In this document: positions 51,892 through 62,599 of the stretch, piece by piece
How the letters are laid out: every line of letters starts with the position of its first letter
Position numbering within the stretch: the stretch's first letter is position 1
Source: Streptomyces sp. NBC_00239
GTDB lineage: Bacteria; Actinomycetota; Actinomycetes; Streptomycetales; Streptomycetaceae
NCBI RefSeq assembly: GCF_036194065.1
Contig: NZ_CP108095.1
Location: forward strand, 7,564,001-7,628,000
Length of the DNA stretch: 64,000 nucleotides
Direction: 5' to 3'
The notes under the pieces: generated by a model
Database searches by the model: none
Seen by the model: the letters and a program-made list of their open reading frames with translations, nothing else
What the model was told of the DNA's origin: nothing
Translations under genes and position numbers: made by a program

Positions 51892-54800
51892 TCACGGCCC
51901 GGTGTGGACGTAGGCGGCCCACCACAGCGGGTCGTCGTCCTGCTCCCGCAACCGCTGCACCGCGCCGTGCAGGGCGGTCGCGGCGCGGCCCGCGTCGAGA
52001 CCGCCCACCGACCCGCCCCGCGGGCCGGCTGCGCCCGTACCCGGTGTGCCCGCAGCCGCCGCCCCGGGCGCCGCCAGCCCGGCGTAGAAGTGGTCCACCG
52101 CGCGCAGCGCGCTCGCGTCGTCGACGGCCCACTGGGCGGCCACCACGTGCGTGAACCCGGCCAGTTGCAGGGCCCCGGCCAGGTGCACCGCCTCGTCGGG
52201 CAGACCGGCCGCACCCCGTGCGGTCTCGCACGCCGACAGGAACGCCAGCTCCGCGCGGTCCAGGCGCAGCCGCGCGATGTCCGCGGCCGTCAGCGGACCG
52301 GCCCGCCCGTGGTCGTGGCAGTACAGGGCGCCGCCCGCCGAATCGCCCGGGTCCTGGCTCCCGTGGCCCGCGAAGTGCAGGAACGCGTGGGCCGGCAGCG
52401 CGTCCAGCAGCGCCCGGCGCGACGCGCGGTCGCCGGCCAGCAGCGTGGTGCCCGCCACCCGGTCCGTCAGCAGCCGTGCCTCGGCCCGCGCGTGCGGCAG
52501 CGCCGGCAGCCCCGGCGCCTCGGACGCGTCCACGGCGAGCAGCCGCCCGGCCCCGGGATCCGCTCCGCCCGGGCCGTCCGGCCCGGTCTGTACGGCGAGG
52601 GCGCGCAGCGTCGTCGTGTACGAGCACGCGTACCGGTCCGGCAGGGCCTTCGGCGGGCCGTCCGGGTCCGCTGCCCCCGCCCCGTAGTGCCCGGCCGCGT
52701 GCAGCGGCAGCAGGGACAGCAGGCCGGTGGGGCACCACCACAGCCGGGACGGCCCGCCCGCCGCGACCGGGACGCCGTCCGCCGGATCGAGCACGGCGAG
52801 CACCGGGGCGGCCACCGCGTCCCACAGCCAGCCGAGCGTACGGACCAGGATCCGATGGGCCCGCCACGCGTCCGCCGGGGACCGGCCGACCACGGCCAGC
52901 GCGTCGAGCAGCGCCCCGGCCCGCTTCTCCAGCCCCCCGTCCCCCTCCAGCCGCAGGTCCGGCAGCGGTACGGTGCGCAGGCCTCGGCGGGTCACGACGA
53001 GCGCGTCACACCGGAGCTCGCTGGTGTTGACGACCACCACCGGGCCGCGTGCGGCGGCCTCCCGCAGCCGGGCCACGGAGGGCAGCCGAAGGAAGTCCTG
53101 AAGCCCGGGCAACTCCCGGGCCCGGGCCACCAGATCGTCCATCTCACGGGCCAGCTCCCGGCGCCGCTCGGCAGCGGCCCGCTGCTCCTGTACGGCGTCG
53201 GCGGGGCGGTACGCGGGCCCCGGCGCACCGGCCCCGCCACCGGCCCCGAAGCCGCCACCGCCGCCCGCCTCGAAGCCGCCGCCGGTGTCGACGGGGACGC
53301 CGACGCCGGCCGTCTGCTCGCCGCCGGTGTCCAGCAGGACCCGCACCTCCCGGATCCGGTCGGCGAGCAGGGGCGCCCGCTCGCGCAGCTCCGCCATGTC
53401 GTCCCGGACCTCCAGCGCCTGCGCCAGCAGCACCCCGCGGCTCTGCTCCAGCAGTTGGAGCGCCTCCTCGGGGCGGCCCGCGTTGAGCGCCACGGCCGCG
53501 GCGTCACCGGCCACGCCCGCGGTACGGCCGAGCGCGTCGAGCCGGTCCGCCCGGTCCAGTCCGTGCCAGGCCAGCAGCGGCAGCTCGGCGATGGCGGACC
53601 GCCAGGCGTCCAGTGCCTCGGCCCAGTCCCCGACCGCCCCGGCGGCGGTCGCCCAGGCCCGCGCGGCCCGGAACCGCACCTGGGCCGGCGCGGTCGCGGT
53701 GCCCGCGGCACGGCGGTACAGGCCGAACGCCTCTTTGAGGTTCGACCTCTTGACGGTCTGCGAGAAGCGCATGAGGAGCATGGAGGCGAGGTGCGCCGCG
53801 TGCGCCGCGTACTGCAGATCGCCGTCGGGCGTGTACCGCAGCGCCTCCCGGGCCGTCTCGACGGCCTCTTCGATGTCGGCGGACGGCTCCCGCCGCGCAC
53901 GGCGGCGGAAGAACCGCCCGCCCCCGTCGCCGCCCGCCGCTCCCGCACCGGCCGCACCGGTCGCCTCGGGATCCTGGACGCCGTAGAACCGGTCGAAGAG
54001 CGCCCGGGAGAGGTTGGCCAGCGCGAAGGCCCGCACCGGGTGGTCGTGCGGGAGGAGGCGCACGGCCTCCCGCAGGAGCGCGACCGCCTCGTCGCAGTCG
54101 GCCGGCTGCCGGGTGCTCCGGTACCGGTGGAGCAGGGCCAGGGCCAGGTTCGACAGATGGGAGGGGCGGAACGGGTGCTCCGGGGAGACGCCCCCGACGG
54201 CCGTGCGGGCGGCCTCGATGGCCTCGTCGAGGTAGTCGGACCCGCCCGATCGCCGGTACCGGTCGATGAGGGCCATGCACAGATTGGTCTGGTGGAGAGA
54301 GGTGTCCGCATGCCCGGCGGGCAACTGCCGGACCGCGGCGCGGCTCGTCTCCACCGCCTCGTCCAGGTCGGCGAGTGCCCCTGACCACTCGTGGCGCCGG
54401 CGCATGGCCGCGCTCAGGTTGGCCAGCGCGACGACGAGCATGCCGGGTTCGGCGGGGGAGGCCTCGGCCACCGCCCGCCGGGCCGCGTGCACCGCGTCGT
54501 CGAGGTCGGGCCGGCTCCCCGTGCGGAGGTAGCGGGACAGGAGAGTGGTGCTCAGATTGGTCAGGTAGACGGTCCGTTCCGGGTGGTCGGCGGGCAGCGC
54601 GGCGACCGCGTTCCGGCTCAGGTCGACCGCGCGGTCCAGGTCGCCCGCCGATCCGAGCCGTTCCGCACGGATGCGGAGCAGCGCCCCCAGGTTGGACAGC
54701 TCCAGCGCGTCCCCGACGCCGCCCGTACGCCCCGCCTCCAGGCCCGCTTCCATCCGCTGGAGGGCCTCGTCCAGCAGCGCCAGGTCACCGGACTCCTGGT

Positions 54801-56793
54801 AGGCGGCCTGGAGGGCCCGGCCCAGGTTGAACAGCACCTGGCCGGCGTGGGGGTCGCCGTCGCCGCGCAGCGACCGGACCGCGCGCCGGTGCCAGTCCAG
54901 CGCCTCCGCGAGATCTTCCGGATCGTGCGTACGGGAAAACCTGATCATCAGCGTGCCGCCGATGTGCGACTCGTCGACGGCCCGGTCCTCCGCCCGCGGC
55001 GCCAGCCGGATGCCCTCCATCCACGCATCCACCGCCGCGTCGAGATCGGACAGCGCGCCGGTCCGGCCGAACCGGTGGGAGAGCGCCGTCCCCAGCTCCG
55101 ACAGGCACGCGGTGAGGGCAGCCGGGTGGTGGCGGGCCAGGAGGGTGCGGGCTTCCCGGAGGGCCGCGACGGCCTCCTCGTTGTCGTCCGCCGAGCCCGT
55201 CCGCTGCGCCCGGGCGTCCAGTGCCTCGCCGAGCAGCGAGAGCGGGATCCCGCGGTCGGTGGCGTCGGCCGCCGTGTGACGAAGGCTCAGCCGGGCCGCA
55301 TCGACGGCGGCTTGCGCGTCGGCGGTGTCGGCGGTGTGCCGGAAGCGGGTCAGCAGCACGTGGCCGAGGTCGTACGCGGACGTGGCGCTCAGGTTGCTGC
55401 TGCCGGCGCTCTCCCGTACGGACTGCCGGAGCAGCTCCACGGCCTCCTCGATGTCGGCGGGGTCGCCCAGGCGCCGGAACCTGTTCCGCAGGGCCTTGCC
55501 CAGGCCCGCGAGGAGGACGGCCCTCCGGAGCGGATGCGGGCCGGCGGCCGCCAGGGCCTTGCGGGCGGCCGCCACCGCGTCCGCATGGTCGGCCGCCGAC
55601 CCGGACCGGCCGGCCCGCGTGCGGAGCACGTTGCCGAGGGTGGACTGGTAGCCGCGGCGGGCCGGGTGCCCGGGCACGGAGACCGCCACGGCCTGCGTCG
55701 CCGCCTCCACGGCGGCGTCGAGGTCCGCCGGATCGCCGAGCAGCGCGAACCGCTGGTCGAGGGCCAGCCCCAGCTGTGACAGGTAGATGGCCCGCTGCGG
55801 ATCGTCCGGCGCCGCCAGCGAGACGGCGAGCCGCAGTGCCTCGACCCCGTCGTCCAGATCCCCGCGGGCGGCATCCTGCTCGTACCGGAGCAGCAGGGCC
55901 ACACCGGTGTTGGCGTGGTACAGCGCCCGGGGCTCCGGCGCCACCCGTACGGCTTCCAGGCCGGCGGAGACGGCGTCGTCGAGGTCGGCCCGCGCCCTGC
56001 GCAGGCCGAAGAGGGCGCCGAGCGTGCCGGCCAGGTTGGCCAGGTACATCGACCGCTCCGGATCGTCGTCGGCGGCCGTCCCCACGGCCAGTCGGCCGAT
56101 CTCGGCGGCGTCCTCCAGATCGGCGTCCGCGCCGGCCAGGAGATGGCGGGAGCGCAGCGCGTAGCCGAGGTTCGACAGCATCATCGGGCCCGAGGGATGG
56201 CCCTCCGGGAGCACGCTCAGGACCCGGGTCCACAGCCGGATCGCGTCCTCCAGGGCGTCCCCGTCGCCGTCGGCCTGCCAGCGCGCGGTCAGTTCCAGTC
56301 CGGTGGCGACCAGGGCGGCCACGGCGTGCGCGGCCGGCAGGTCGATCCCGGCCACGGTCTCCCGGATCTGTTCGGGCACCTGCTCCGGCGCGAACTGCTT
56401 GACCAGGGCGAACAGCCCCATCGTCATCTTGAGGTCCTGCTGTGCGGCCGGGGTCTCGGGGCCCAGGACCAGGCAGCGGGTGAAGTGCAGGGCGGCGACC
56501 ACGTGCACGGCGGCCAGATCCACGATGTACGTCCCGGTGTCGGGCCCGTCGCGTGCTTGGAGGCGCTCCCACCAGTCCGGGAACTGCGGCCGTTCCCCTC
56601 CGTCCCACGCGTCCCAGCCTTCCGGCGGCGTCGGGGACCGCAGGACGAGCACGCGCAGCGCGTCGGCCTCCGACACGGCCTCCGGTGCCATCACCGCGTC
56701 CCGGTTCCCCTTCTCCCAGAAGGCCTCGAGGCGCTCCTCGAGGCGTGCGAACAGTCGGTCCGCCTCCCAGCCGCTGCCGTCCCCGTCCTGCAT
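51892..56793 (-). CDS. TPR-CHAT caspase-like protease (CHAT2)
   Basis: 1633 residues from ATG 56793 (GAGGCGGGG directly upstream; GTG 56844 has no ribosome-binding site). Residues about 200-1200 are some twenty TPR-like repeats of about 45 residues (DLDDAVxAxRxAVxxxPxxHPxRxxxLxNLGxAL). The C-terminal CHAT domain (about 1290-1633) holds catalytic His1477 in LHFAGHGSQD and Cys1522 in LSACETARG. Such proteins sense a signal through repeats and cleave a partner. A Gly-rich linker (about 1160-1200) separates the parts. Divergent from a small protein and a membrane protein. Confidence 0.93.
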   Translation of the reverse strand: MQDGDGSGWEADRLFARLEERLEAFWEKGNRDAVMAPEAVSEADALRVLVLRSPTPPEGWDAWDGGERPQFPDWWERLQARDGPDTGTYIVDLAAVHVVAALHFTRCLVLGPETPAAQQDLKMTMGLFALVKQFAPEQVPEQIRETVAGIDLPAAHAVAALVATGLELTARWQADGDGDALEDAIRLWTRVLSVLPEGHPSGPMMLSNLGYALRSRHLLAGADADLEDAAEIGRLAVGTAADDDPERSMYLANLAGTLGALFGLRRARADLDDAVSAGLEAVRVAPEPRALYHANTGVALLLRYEQDAARGDLDDGVEALRLAVSLAAPDDPQRAIYLSQLGLALDQRFALLGDPADLDAAVEAATQAVAVSVPGHPARRGYQSTLGNVLRTRAGRSGSAADHADAVAAARKALAAAGPHPLRRAVLLAGLGKALRNRFRRLGDPADIEEAVELLRQSVRESAGSSNLSATSAYDLGHVLLTRFRHTADTADAQAAVDAARLSLRHTAADATDRGIPLSLLGEALDARAQRTGSADDNEEAVAALREARTLLARHHPAALTACLSELGTALSHRFGRTGALSDLDAAVDAWMEGIRLAPRAEDRAVDESHIGGTLMIRFSRTHDPEDLAEALDWHRRAVRSLRGDGDPHAGQVLFNLGRALQAAYQESGDLALLDEALQRMEAGLEAGRTGGVGDALELSNLGALLRIRAERLGSAGDLDRAVDLSRNAVAALPADHPERTVYLTNLSTTLLSRYLRTGSRPDLDDAVHAARRAVAEASPAEPGMLVVALANLSAAMRRRHEWSGALADLDEAVETSRAAVRQLPAGHADTSLHQTNLCMALIDRYRRSGGSDYLDEAIEAARTAVGGVSPEHPFRPSHLSNLALALLHRYRSTRQPADCDEAVALLREAVRLLPHDHPVRAFALANLSRALFDRFYGVQDPEATGAAGAGAAGGDGGGRFFRRRARREPSADIEEAVETAREALRYTPDGDLQYAAHAAHLASMLLMRFSQTVKRSNLKEAFGLYRRAAGTATAPAQVRFRAARAWATAAGAVGDWAEALDAWRSAIAELPLLAWHGLDRADRLDALGRTAGVAGDAAAVALNAGRPEEALQLLEQSRGVLLAQALEVRDDMAELRERAPLLADRIREVRVLLDTGGEQTAGVGVPVDTGGGFEAGGGGGFGAGGGAGAPGPAYRPADAVQEQRAAAERRRELAREMDDLVARARELPGLQDFLRLPSVARLREAAARGPVVVVNTSELRCDALVVTRRGLRTVPLPDLRLEGDGGLEKRAGALLDALAVVGRSPADAWRAHRILVRTLGWLWDAVAAPVLAVLDPADGVPVAAGGPSRLWWCPTGLLSLLPLHAAGHYGAGAADPDGPPKALPDRYACSYTTTLRALAVQTGPDGPGGADPGAGRLLAVDASEAPGLPALPHARAEARLLTDRVAGTTLLAGDRASRRALLDALPAHAFLHFAGHGSQDPGDSAGGALYCHDHGRAGPLTAADIARLRLDRAELAFLSACETARGAAGLPDEAVHLAGALQLAGFTHVVAAQWAVDDASALRAVDHFYAGLAAPGAAAAGTPGTGAAGPRGGSVGGLDAGRAATALHGAVQRLREQDDDPLWWAAYVHTGP

Positions 56794-56887
56794 CCCCGCC
56801 TCGCCTCTCCTGCCGGTCCCGCCCGTCCGCCCCCGACCGCTCACATGGCATGATGATCCATCAATTCCGGTGTGAAGGAGTCGGATT

Positions 56888-57256
56888 GTGGACAGTGCCG
56901 AACTGCTGAGCGCGCTGTGCCGGGAACTGCCCAGGCTCCGCGCGGTCGCCGAGGAGACCGGCGACGGAAACGACCTGGAAGAGGCCCTGGCGGCGGCCCG
57001 CCGCGGTGAGCCGGTCGACGACCGGCTGCGCGCCCTCGGGTTGCTGCGCCTGCTGGAGTCCTGGACGGCCCGCGCCGTGCCGGCGGCCGGGGAGCAGCCC
57101 GGCCTCGTCGCGCTGCCGGGCGGCGACCGCGCCGGGCACGTGGCACTCGGCCGCTACCGCTGCCCGGCCGGCAGCTGCCGCCGAGCCGAGCAGCCGGCGC
57201 CGGGCGAGGACCTGCCGGTCTGCTCGCTGCACGGCCGGGCCCTGCGGTTCCGCTGA
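56888..57256 (+). CDS. Small protein with C-terminal Cys/His putative zinc site
   Basis: 122 residues from GTG 56888 (GAAGGAG 8-9 nt upstream). Residues 1-65 helical and acidic; the C-terminus reads YRCPAGSCRR and PVCSLHGRALRF, giving C92-x4-C97-x14-C112-x2-H115, a plausible zinc knuckle. Starts 94 bp from divergent CHAT2; the membrane gene begins 38 bp after its stop. Likely a CHAT2 partner (adaptor or substrate); no homologue with known function recalled. Confidence 0.8.
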   Translation: MDSAELLSALCRELPRLRAVAEETGDGNDLEEALAAARRGEPVDDRLRALGLLRLLESWTARAVPAAGEQPGLVALPGGDRAGHVALGRYRCPAGSCRRAEQPAPGEDLPVCSLHGRALRFR

Positions 57257-57294
57257 CCGGATCGACCGGAACCGGGGGAGGGGAGGGGCGCACG

Positions 57295-58215
57295 ATGAAC
57301 ACGATGCTGGCAGAAGTGGGCCGGCGCTCGATGGAGCGCTGGGTGTCCGGCATGCTCCTCCCGGGGATGCTGTTCGTCGCCGGCTGCCTGGCGGCCTGGC
57401 AGCTGGGGCACGCGCCCTGGTCGGGCCTGGGCCGGCTGACCGCCCTGCTGGATGCGGACGGGCCCGTCAACGGCCGTCGCACCTCCCCGTGGCTGCTGCT
57501 GGTCGCGGCGCTGCCCGTCCTGTCGGCCGCCGCCGGACTGGCGGCCCGGGGCGCTGCCGGGGTGCTGGCCGGGCTGTGGTTCGAGCCCTGGCCGTCCGTG
57601 CTGCGGCGGCCCGCGGCCCGGCGCACCGCCGACCGCGCCGCCCGCTGGGAGGCGGCCGACACCCGCTACCGTGAGGCGCGGGCCGAGGCGGAGGCCGGGG
57701 CGGCGGCGGGCAGCGGCCGTCCGACGGCCGCGGCCCGCGCCCGGATCGACGCGCTCGCGGCCGGGCGCAACGCCATCGCGCTGGGCCCGCCGGCCCACCC
57801 CACCTGGGCGGGTGACCGGCTGGCCGCCGTCGACGCCCGGATCTGGGCCTGGTACCGGCTCGACATCGGGTTCGCGTGGCCGCGGCTGTGGCTGATCCTG
57901 GAGGAACCCGAACAGAACACGGTCCGCGCGGCCCGCACCGAACTCGACGCGGCCGTCACCCTGGCCGGGTGGGGCGTGCTGTGCGCACTGCCCGCCCTGT
58001 GGTGCTGGCCGTTCCTGCTGCTCGGGGCGGGCTTCTTCGCGCGCGGCCGGCGCCGGACCCGGACCGCCGTGGACACCCTGGCCCATCTCACCGAAGCCGC
58101 CTTCGACTTGAGGGCCGCGACCCTGGCGCGGGAGCTCGGCTTCGACGTACCCGAGGGGCCGCTCTCCCCGGAGACCGGCGCTCAGGTCACCGCCCACCTG
58201 CGCAAGCACGCCTGA
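57295..58215 (+). CDS. Hypothetical membrane protein linked to CHAT2
   Basis: 306 residues, GGGGGAGGGGAGGGGCG before the ATG. Predicted helices at about 17-38, 64-95 and 221-249 (the last may be two). A soluble helical region rich in Arg/Ala/Glu (100-220) lies between, and the C-terminal tail (TEAAFDLRAATLARELGFDVPEGPLSPETGAQVT) is cytoplasmic by the positive-inside rule. Not a gasdermin by appearance. Possible effector or anchor of the CHAT2 module. Confidence 0.8.
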   Translation: MNTMLAEVGRRSMERWVSGMLLPGMLFVAGCLAAWQLGHAPWSGLGRLTALLDADGPVNGRRTSPWLLLVAALPVLSAAAGLAARGAAGVLAGLWFEPWPSVLRRPAARRTADRAARWEAADTRYREARAEAEAGAAAGSGRPTAAARARIDALAAGRNAIALGPPAHPTWAGDRLAAVDARIWAWYRLDIGFAWPRLWLILEEPEQNTVRAARTELDAAVTLAGWGVLCALPALWCWPFLLLGAGFFARGRRRTRTAVDTLAHLTEAAFDLRAATLARELGFDVPEGPLSPETGAQVTAHLRKHA

Positions 58216-58244
58216 CCGGCGCCCGGGATCTCACCGGTCCGGGC

Positions 58245-60542
58245 TCAGGCGGTCGGGGGGCCGCCGGGCCGCGCCGTCCGGGCGCGTTCCTCGGCCAGTA
58301 CGCCTTCGCCCTCCGTGTCGAGGTGGGGCAGTATCCTGTCCAGCCAACGCGGCGTCCACCAGGCCGACTTGCCGAGCAGGGTCATCACCGCCGGCACCAG
58401 CAGCAGCCGTACCACCGTGGCGTCGATGAGCACGCTGGCGGCCAGTCCCAGCCCCAGCATCTTGACCACGATGTTGTCGCTGACGATGAACGCGGCGAAC
58501 ACGCTCACCATGATGAGGGCCGCGCACGTGATGACGCGGGCGGTGATCTCCAGTGCGTGCGCCACGCTGGCCTGCGCGTCGCCGGTGCGCAGCCACGCCT
58601 CGTGGACCCGCGACAGCAGGAAGATCTCGTAGTCCATGCTCAGCCCGAAGACGATCGCGAACATCATCATCGGGACGTAGCTCTCGATGGGGACCTTGCC
58701 GGAGACGCCGAGCGCGGGTCCGCCCCAGCCCCACTGGAAGACGGCGACGACCACGCCGTACGAGGCGGCGATCGACAGCACGTTCAGCAGGGCCGCCTTC
58801 ACCGCCACCAGCAGGCCGCGGAACACCACCAGGATGACGAGGAACGCCAGCGCCACGACCACCGCGATGATCAGCGGCAGCCGGCTGGAGACGATGTCCA
58901 GGAAGTCGACCTGCGCGGCGGTGGTGCCCGTCACGTAGGTCTCGGCCTGGGTCCCGGCCACCGCCTGCGGGAGTACGTCGTCCACGAGGCGGTCGGTGAG
59001 CTGCGTGGTCCGCTCGTCCTGCGGGGAGGCCACCGAGTACGCGGTCCCGAGCAGGACGTCGCCGTCCGGGGTGGTGCGCAGCGGGGTGATGGACGCGGCG
59101 TCCGGCACGTTCGCCAGCGCCTTCTGGAGCTGGGTGGCGAGGGCCGCCCGGTCGGCGGCGGGCACCGCGCTCTGGTCGACGACCAGGGTCAGCGGTCCGT
59201 TGGCGCCCGGTCCGAACGCCGTCGAGATCAGGTCGTAGGCCCGCCGGTCCGTGAAGGACTTGGGGTCGGCGCCGTCGCCGATGTGGCCGAGCTGGATGAA
59301 GAACACCGGCAACGCCAGGATCACCAGGGTGACGACGCCGCCGACCAGGAACCACCACGGGCGCTTCTCGACCCGCTGGGCGTAGCGGTGCCAGGTGCCG
59401 TGGGCCTGCGCGCCGGGCTCGGCGTCCGTTTCCGCGACCGGTTTGCGTACGGTGTACCGGTCGATGCGGCTGCCGACCAGGCCCAGCATGGCGGGCACCA
59501 GGGTGAGGGCCGCGAGGACGGCCGTGACCACGGTGATCGCGGCCGCGAGGCCCAGTTTCCCGATGAAGCTGACCCCGGACACCCACAGGCCGGACAGCGC
59601 GATGATGACGGTGCAGCCGGACACGAGGACGGCGCGGCCGCTGGTGGTGGTGGCCAGCGCGGCGGCCTCGGCCGGATCGTGGCCGTCCATGAGGTTCTGC
59701 CGGTGCCGGGTGATCAGGAACAGCGCGTAGTCGATGCCGACACCGAGGCCGATCATCGTGGCGAGGGTCGGGGAGACCGTGGCGAAGGTGAACGCGGAGG
59801 CCAGCAGACCCAGCAGGGCCAGCCCGCAGATCGCCCCGATCAGGGCGGTGACCAGCGGCAGGACGGCGGCGATGATGCTGCCGAAGCCGATCAGGAGCAC
59901 CAGGATCGCCACCGCGAAACCGATGGCCTCGCTGGTCCGGTCGTCGGCCTCGGGCCTGGCCAGTTCGCCGAGCGGGCCGCCGTACTCGACGTCGATGCCG
60001 GCGTCCCGCAGCGGCTGGACGGCCGCGTCGACACCCGGCAGGTAGTCGTCGCCGAGGGTGCTGGGCGGTACCGAGAACCGGACGGTGATGTAGGCGGTCT
60101 TGCCGTCGGTGGACAGCGGGCCGGTGTTCGGGGTGCCGGGCGGCGGCGGGGTGGGGGCGGTGCCGGTCGGCGGCAGCGGGTCCTGCGCGCTGAGCACGTC
60201 GGGCAGCTTCTGCAGGGAGGCCACCGCGGCGGAGACCGCGGCGGCGTCCTGAGTCAGCGGCGCCGAGGGGTTGTTGAGGACGATCTGGGTGCCGTAGCCG
60301 CCGGCGGCCGGATCGTGTGCCTTCAGGACGTCCAGGCCCTCCTGCGACTGCACGCCGGGGAGGGCGAAGTCGTCCGAGTACTCGCCGCCCACCGCGCGGT
60401 TGGCGATCTGCAGCCCGACCAGGGCCGCCAGCCACAGCGCGATGACGACGACGAAGTGCCTGGCGCACCAGTGCCCGAGCCGGTAGAGCGAGCCTCTGCC
60501 CGCCGCGGGCGCCGTTGCCTTGCCCAGCCTCGCAGTGTCCAT
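58245..60542 (-). CDS. MMPL-family RND transporter
   Basis: 765 residues, ATG 60542. Two copies of the MMPL unit: helix 1 ([20 protein letters not shown]), a large extracytoplasmic loop, and a five-to-six-helix bundle with [20 protein letters not shown] in the first half and [19 protein letters not shown] in the second (proton-relay Asp-Tyr pairs). MMPL proteins export lipids, siderophores or drugs by proton motive force. Convergent with the CHAT2 membrane gene, 29 bp apart. Confidence 0.92.
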   Translation of the reverse strand: MDTARLGKATAPAAGRGSLYRLGHWCARHFVVVIALWLAALVGLQIANRAVGGEYSDDFALPGVQSQEGLDVLKAHDPAAGGYGTQIVLNNPSAPLTQDAAAVSAAVASLQKLPDVLSAQDPLPPTGTAPTPPPPGTPNTGPLSTDGKTAYITVRFSVPPSTLGDDYLPGVDAAVQPLRDAGIDVEYGGPLGELARPEADDRTSEAIGFAVAILVLLIGFGSIIAAVLPLVTALIGAICGLALLGLLASAFTFATVSPTLATMIGLGVGIDYALFLITRHRQNLMDGHDPAEAAALATTTSGRAVLVSGCTVIIALSGLWVSGVSFIGKLGLAAAITVVTAVLAALTLVPAMLGLVGSRIDRYTVRKPVAETDAEPGAQAHGTWHRYAQRVEKRPWWFLVGGVVTLVILALPVFFIQLGHIGDGADPKSFTDRRAYDLISTAFGPGANGPLTLVVDQSAVPAADRAALATQLQKALANVPDAASITPLRTTPDGDVLLGTAYSVASPQDERTTQLTDRLVDDVLPQAVAGTQAETYVTGTTAAQVDFLDIVSSRLPLIIAVVVALAFLVILVVFRGLLVAVKAALLNVLSIAASYGVVVAVFQWGWGGPALGVSGKVPIESYVPMMMFAIVFGLSMDYEIFLLSRVHEAWLRTGDAQASVAHALEITARVITCAALIMVSVFAAFIVSDNIVVKMLGLGLAASVLIDATVVRLLLVPAVMTLLGKSAWWTPRWLDRILPHLDTEGEGVLAEERARTARPGGPPTA

Positions 60543-60679
60543 GGGGTGGTCGTCTCCCGGGTTTACCCCCCTGTGCGTCCCCGTCACCCATTGAATGCCG
60601 TCGCGGCCCGGGCGGCACCTCGGGCCGGTACGGCGGCTGCCGGATCGCCGGGTGGCGGGGCCTGCCGGATAGTGGATCC

Positions 60680-62548
60680 ATGGAGCGCTACCCGCTCATC
60701 GCCGATCACGGCCTCGTCGGTGACCTGCAGACGGCGGCTCTGGTCTCGGACGAGGGCGTGGTCGACTGGTTCGCCGCGCCGCGCTTCGACTCTCCCGGTA
60801 TCTTCTCGGGCCTGCTCGACCACGACCGGGGCGGCTTCTTCCGGCTGTCCATGGCCGGTGACGACGTCACCGTCAAACAGCTCTACTATCCGGACACCGC
60901 CGTGCTGGTGACCCGGTTCATGTCCCCCGACGGGGTGGGCGAGCTGATGGACTGGATGCCGCCCGACCGCATCGGACGGCCCACCGACCGGCACACGATC
61001 ATGCGGGTGGTGCGCTGTACCCGCGGCACGGTCCGCTTCACCCTCGACTGCCGGCCGCGCTTCGACTTCGGACGGTCCCGGCACACGCTCCGGATCGACG
61101 GGCGGACCGCCGAGTTCCGGGCATCCGGCATCTCCGGCTTCCTCCAGTCGAACATCCCGCTGGAGCGGGAGGGCGAGGCCGACGTCCAGGGCGCGGTCAC
61201 CCTCACCCGGGGCGAGCGGGCCGGTGCCTCGTTCACGGTGGCCGGACCCGACGAACCGGCCCCGCCGCTGCCCGACGCCGGGGGCGTCGAGCGCGACCTG
61301 TGGGCCACCGTCAACTTCTGGCAGGACTGGATGGGCACCACCCGCTACCGCGGCCGCTGGCCCGACATGGTGCACCGCTCCGCCATCACCCTGAAGCTGC
61401 TGACGTACCTGCCTTCCGGCGCGCCGATCGCCGCCGCCACCCTCGGACTGCCCGAACTGCCCGGCGGCGAACGCAACTGGGACTACCGCTACACCTGGAT
61501 CCGCGACGGCTCGCTGTCCGTACGGGCCCTGCTGGACCTCGGGTTCGTGGCCGAGGCCTCCGCCTTCACCAGCTGGCTCACCGACCGCGTCACCGAGCGG
61601 GCTTCCGGCCCCGCCGGCGGCACCCAGCCCCTCCAGATCATGTACCGGGTCGACGGCGACCCGTGGCTGCCGGAGGAGGTCCTGGAGCACTTCGAGGGCT
61701 ACCGGGGCTCGTATCCCGTACGGGTCGGGAACGCGGCGGTGGACCAGGTCCAGCTCGACATCTACGGCGAGGCGCTGTACGCCCTCGCCCAGGGGCAGGG
61801 CCAGGACACCCAGCCCACCTACCGCGGCTGGCAGGCGATCGCCTCGATGCTGGACTGGCTCGCGCAGTCGTGGGACAACCGCGACGCGGGCATCTGGGAG
61901 ACCCGGGGCGGCCCGCAGGAATTCACCTTCAGCCGGGTGATGTCGTGGGTGGCGTTCGACCGCGGGCTGCGGTTGGCCGCGGAGTTCGGGCGCCCGGCCG
62001 CCCGCGAGACCTGGCTCGAAGCCCGTGACGCGATCTTCGAGCAGGTCATGCGGCGCGGCTGGAGCGAGCGGCGCGGCGCGCTCGTCCAGCACTACGGCAG
62101 CGACGTGCTCGACGCCTCGCTGCTGCTGATCCCGCGGGTGGGGCTCCTCAACCCCACCGACCCCGCCTGGCTGAGCACCCTCGACGCCATCGACCGCGAC
62201 CTCGTCGAGGACAGCCTGGTGTTCCGCTACGACCCGAAGGCCTCGCCGGACGGGCTGCGCGGCGCGGAGGGCACCTTCAGCCTGTGCACCTTCCTGCACG
62301 TGGACGCGCTGGCCCGGGCCGGCCGCGTGCGCCAGGCCCGTTTCTCCTTCGAGAAGATGCTCACCTACGCCAACCACGTCGGCCTGTTCGCCGAGGAGAT
62401 CGGCCCCAGCGGCGAACAACTCGGCAACTTCCCGCAGGCGTTCACCCACCTCTCCCTGATCATGGCCGCCACCACGCTGGACGAGGCACTCGACGCCTTC
62501 CACCACCACGCGCGCACTGGTCCGGGCTACCCGGAGCACAGCACATGA
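60680..62548 (+). CDS. GH15 glucoamylase/trehalase-type glycoside hydrolase
   Basis: 622 residues from ATG 60680 (GATAGT 6 nt upstream, leaderless). N-terminal beta domain (about 1-220: [23 protein letters not shown]) followed by the alpha/alpha toroid: [59 protein letters not shown], and [23 protein letters not shown]. This architecture is the mycobacterial-type GH15 acid trehalase/glucoamylase. Cytoplasmic; probably recycles trehalose or glucans. Convergent with the DUF397 cassette. Confidence 0.93.
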   Translation: MERYPLIADHGLVGDLQTAALVSDEGVVDWFAAPRFDSPGIFSGLLDHDRGGFFRLSMAGDDVTVKQLYYPDTAVLVTRFMSPDGVGELMDWMPPDRIGRPTDRHTIMRVVRCTRGTVRFTLDCRPRFDFGRSRHTLRIDGRTAEFRASGISGFLQSNIPLEREGEADVQGAVTLTRGERAGASFTVAGPDEPAPPLPDAGGVERDLWATVNFWQDWMGTTRYRGRWPDMVHRSAITLKLLTYLPSGAPIAAATLGLPELPGGERNWDYRYTWIRDGSLSVRALLDLGFVAEASAFTSWLTDRVTERASGPAGGTQPLQIMYRVDGDPWLPEEVLEHFEGYRGSYPVRVGNAAVDQVQLDIYGEALYALAQGQGQDTQPTYRGWQAIASMLDWLAQSWDNRDAGIWETRGGPQEFTFSRVMSWVAFDRGLRLAAEFGRPAARETWLEARDAIFEQVMRRGWSERRGALVQHYGSDVLDASLLLIPRVGLLNPTDPAWLSTLDAIDRDLVEDSLVFRYDPKASPDGLRGAEGTFSLCTFLHVDALARAGRVRQARFSFEKMLTYANHVGLFAEEIGPSGEQLGNFPQAFTHLSLIMAATTLDEALDAFHHHARTGPGYPEHST

Positions 62549-62550
62549 AA

Positions 62551-62583
62551 GCGCCCGCCTCCCGATCACGGAAGCGGGCGCCC
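62551..62583. terminator. Bidirectional hairpin after the GH15 gene, part of a duplicated segment
   Basis: GCGCCCGC (62551-62558) pairs with GCGGGCGC (62574-62581), extended to 12 bp with one mismatch; loop near CGATCAC. The right arm plus loop (62564-62583) recurs exactly at 62825-62844, downstream of the second DUF397 gene. Confidence 0.65.
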
Positions 62584-62599
62584 TGCCCTGGCTGGGGGC

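Noticed and set aside
56794..56844. Longer CHAT2 start at GTG 56844
   Set aside because: No ribosome-binding site, whereas GAGGCGGGG directly precedes ATG 56793.
57295..58215. Membrane protein as a bacterial gasdermin
   Set aside because: It has ordinary hydrophobic helices and no gasdermin-like beta architecture or lipidated N-terminus visible; the CHAT link alone is not enough.
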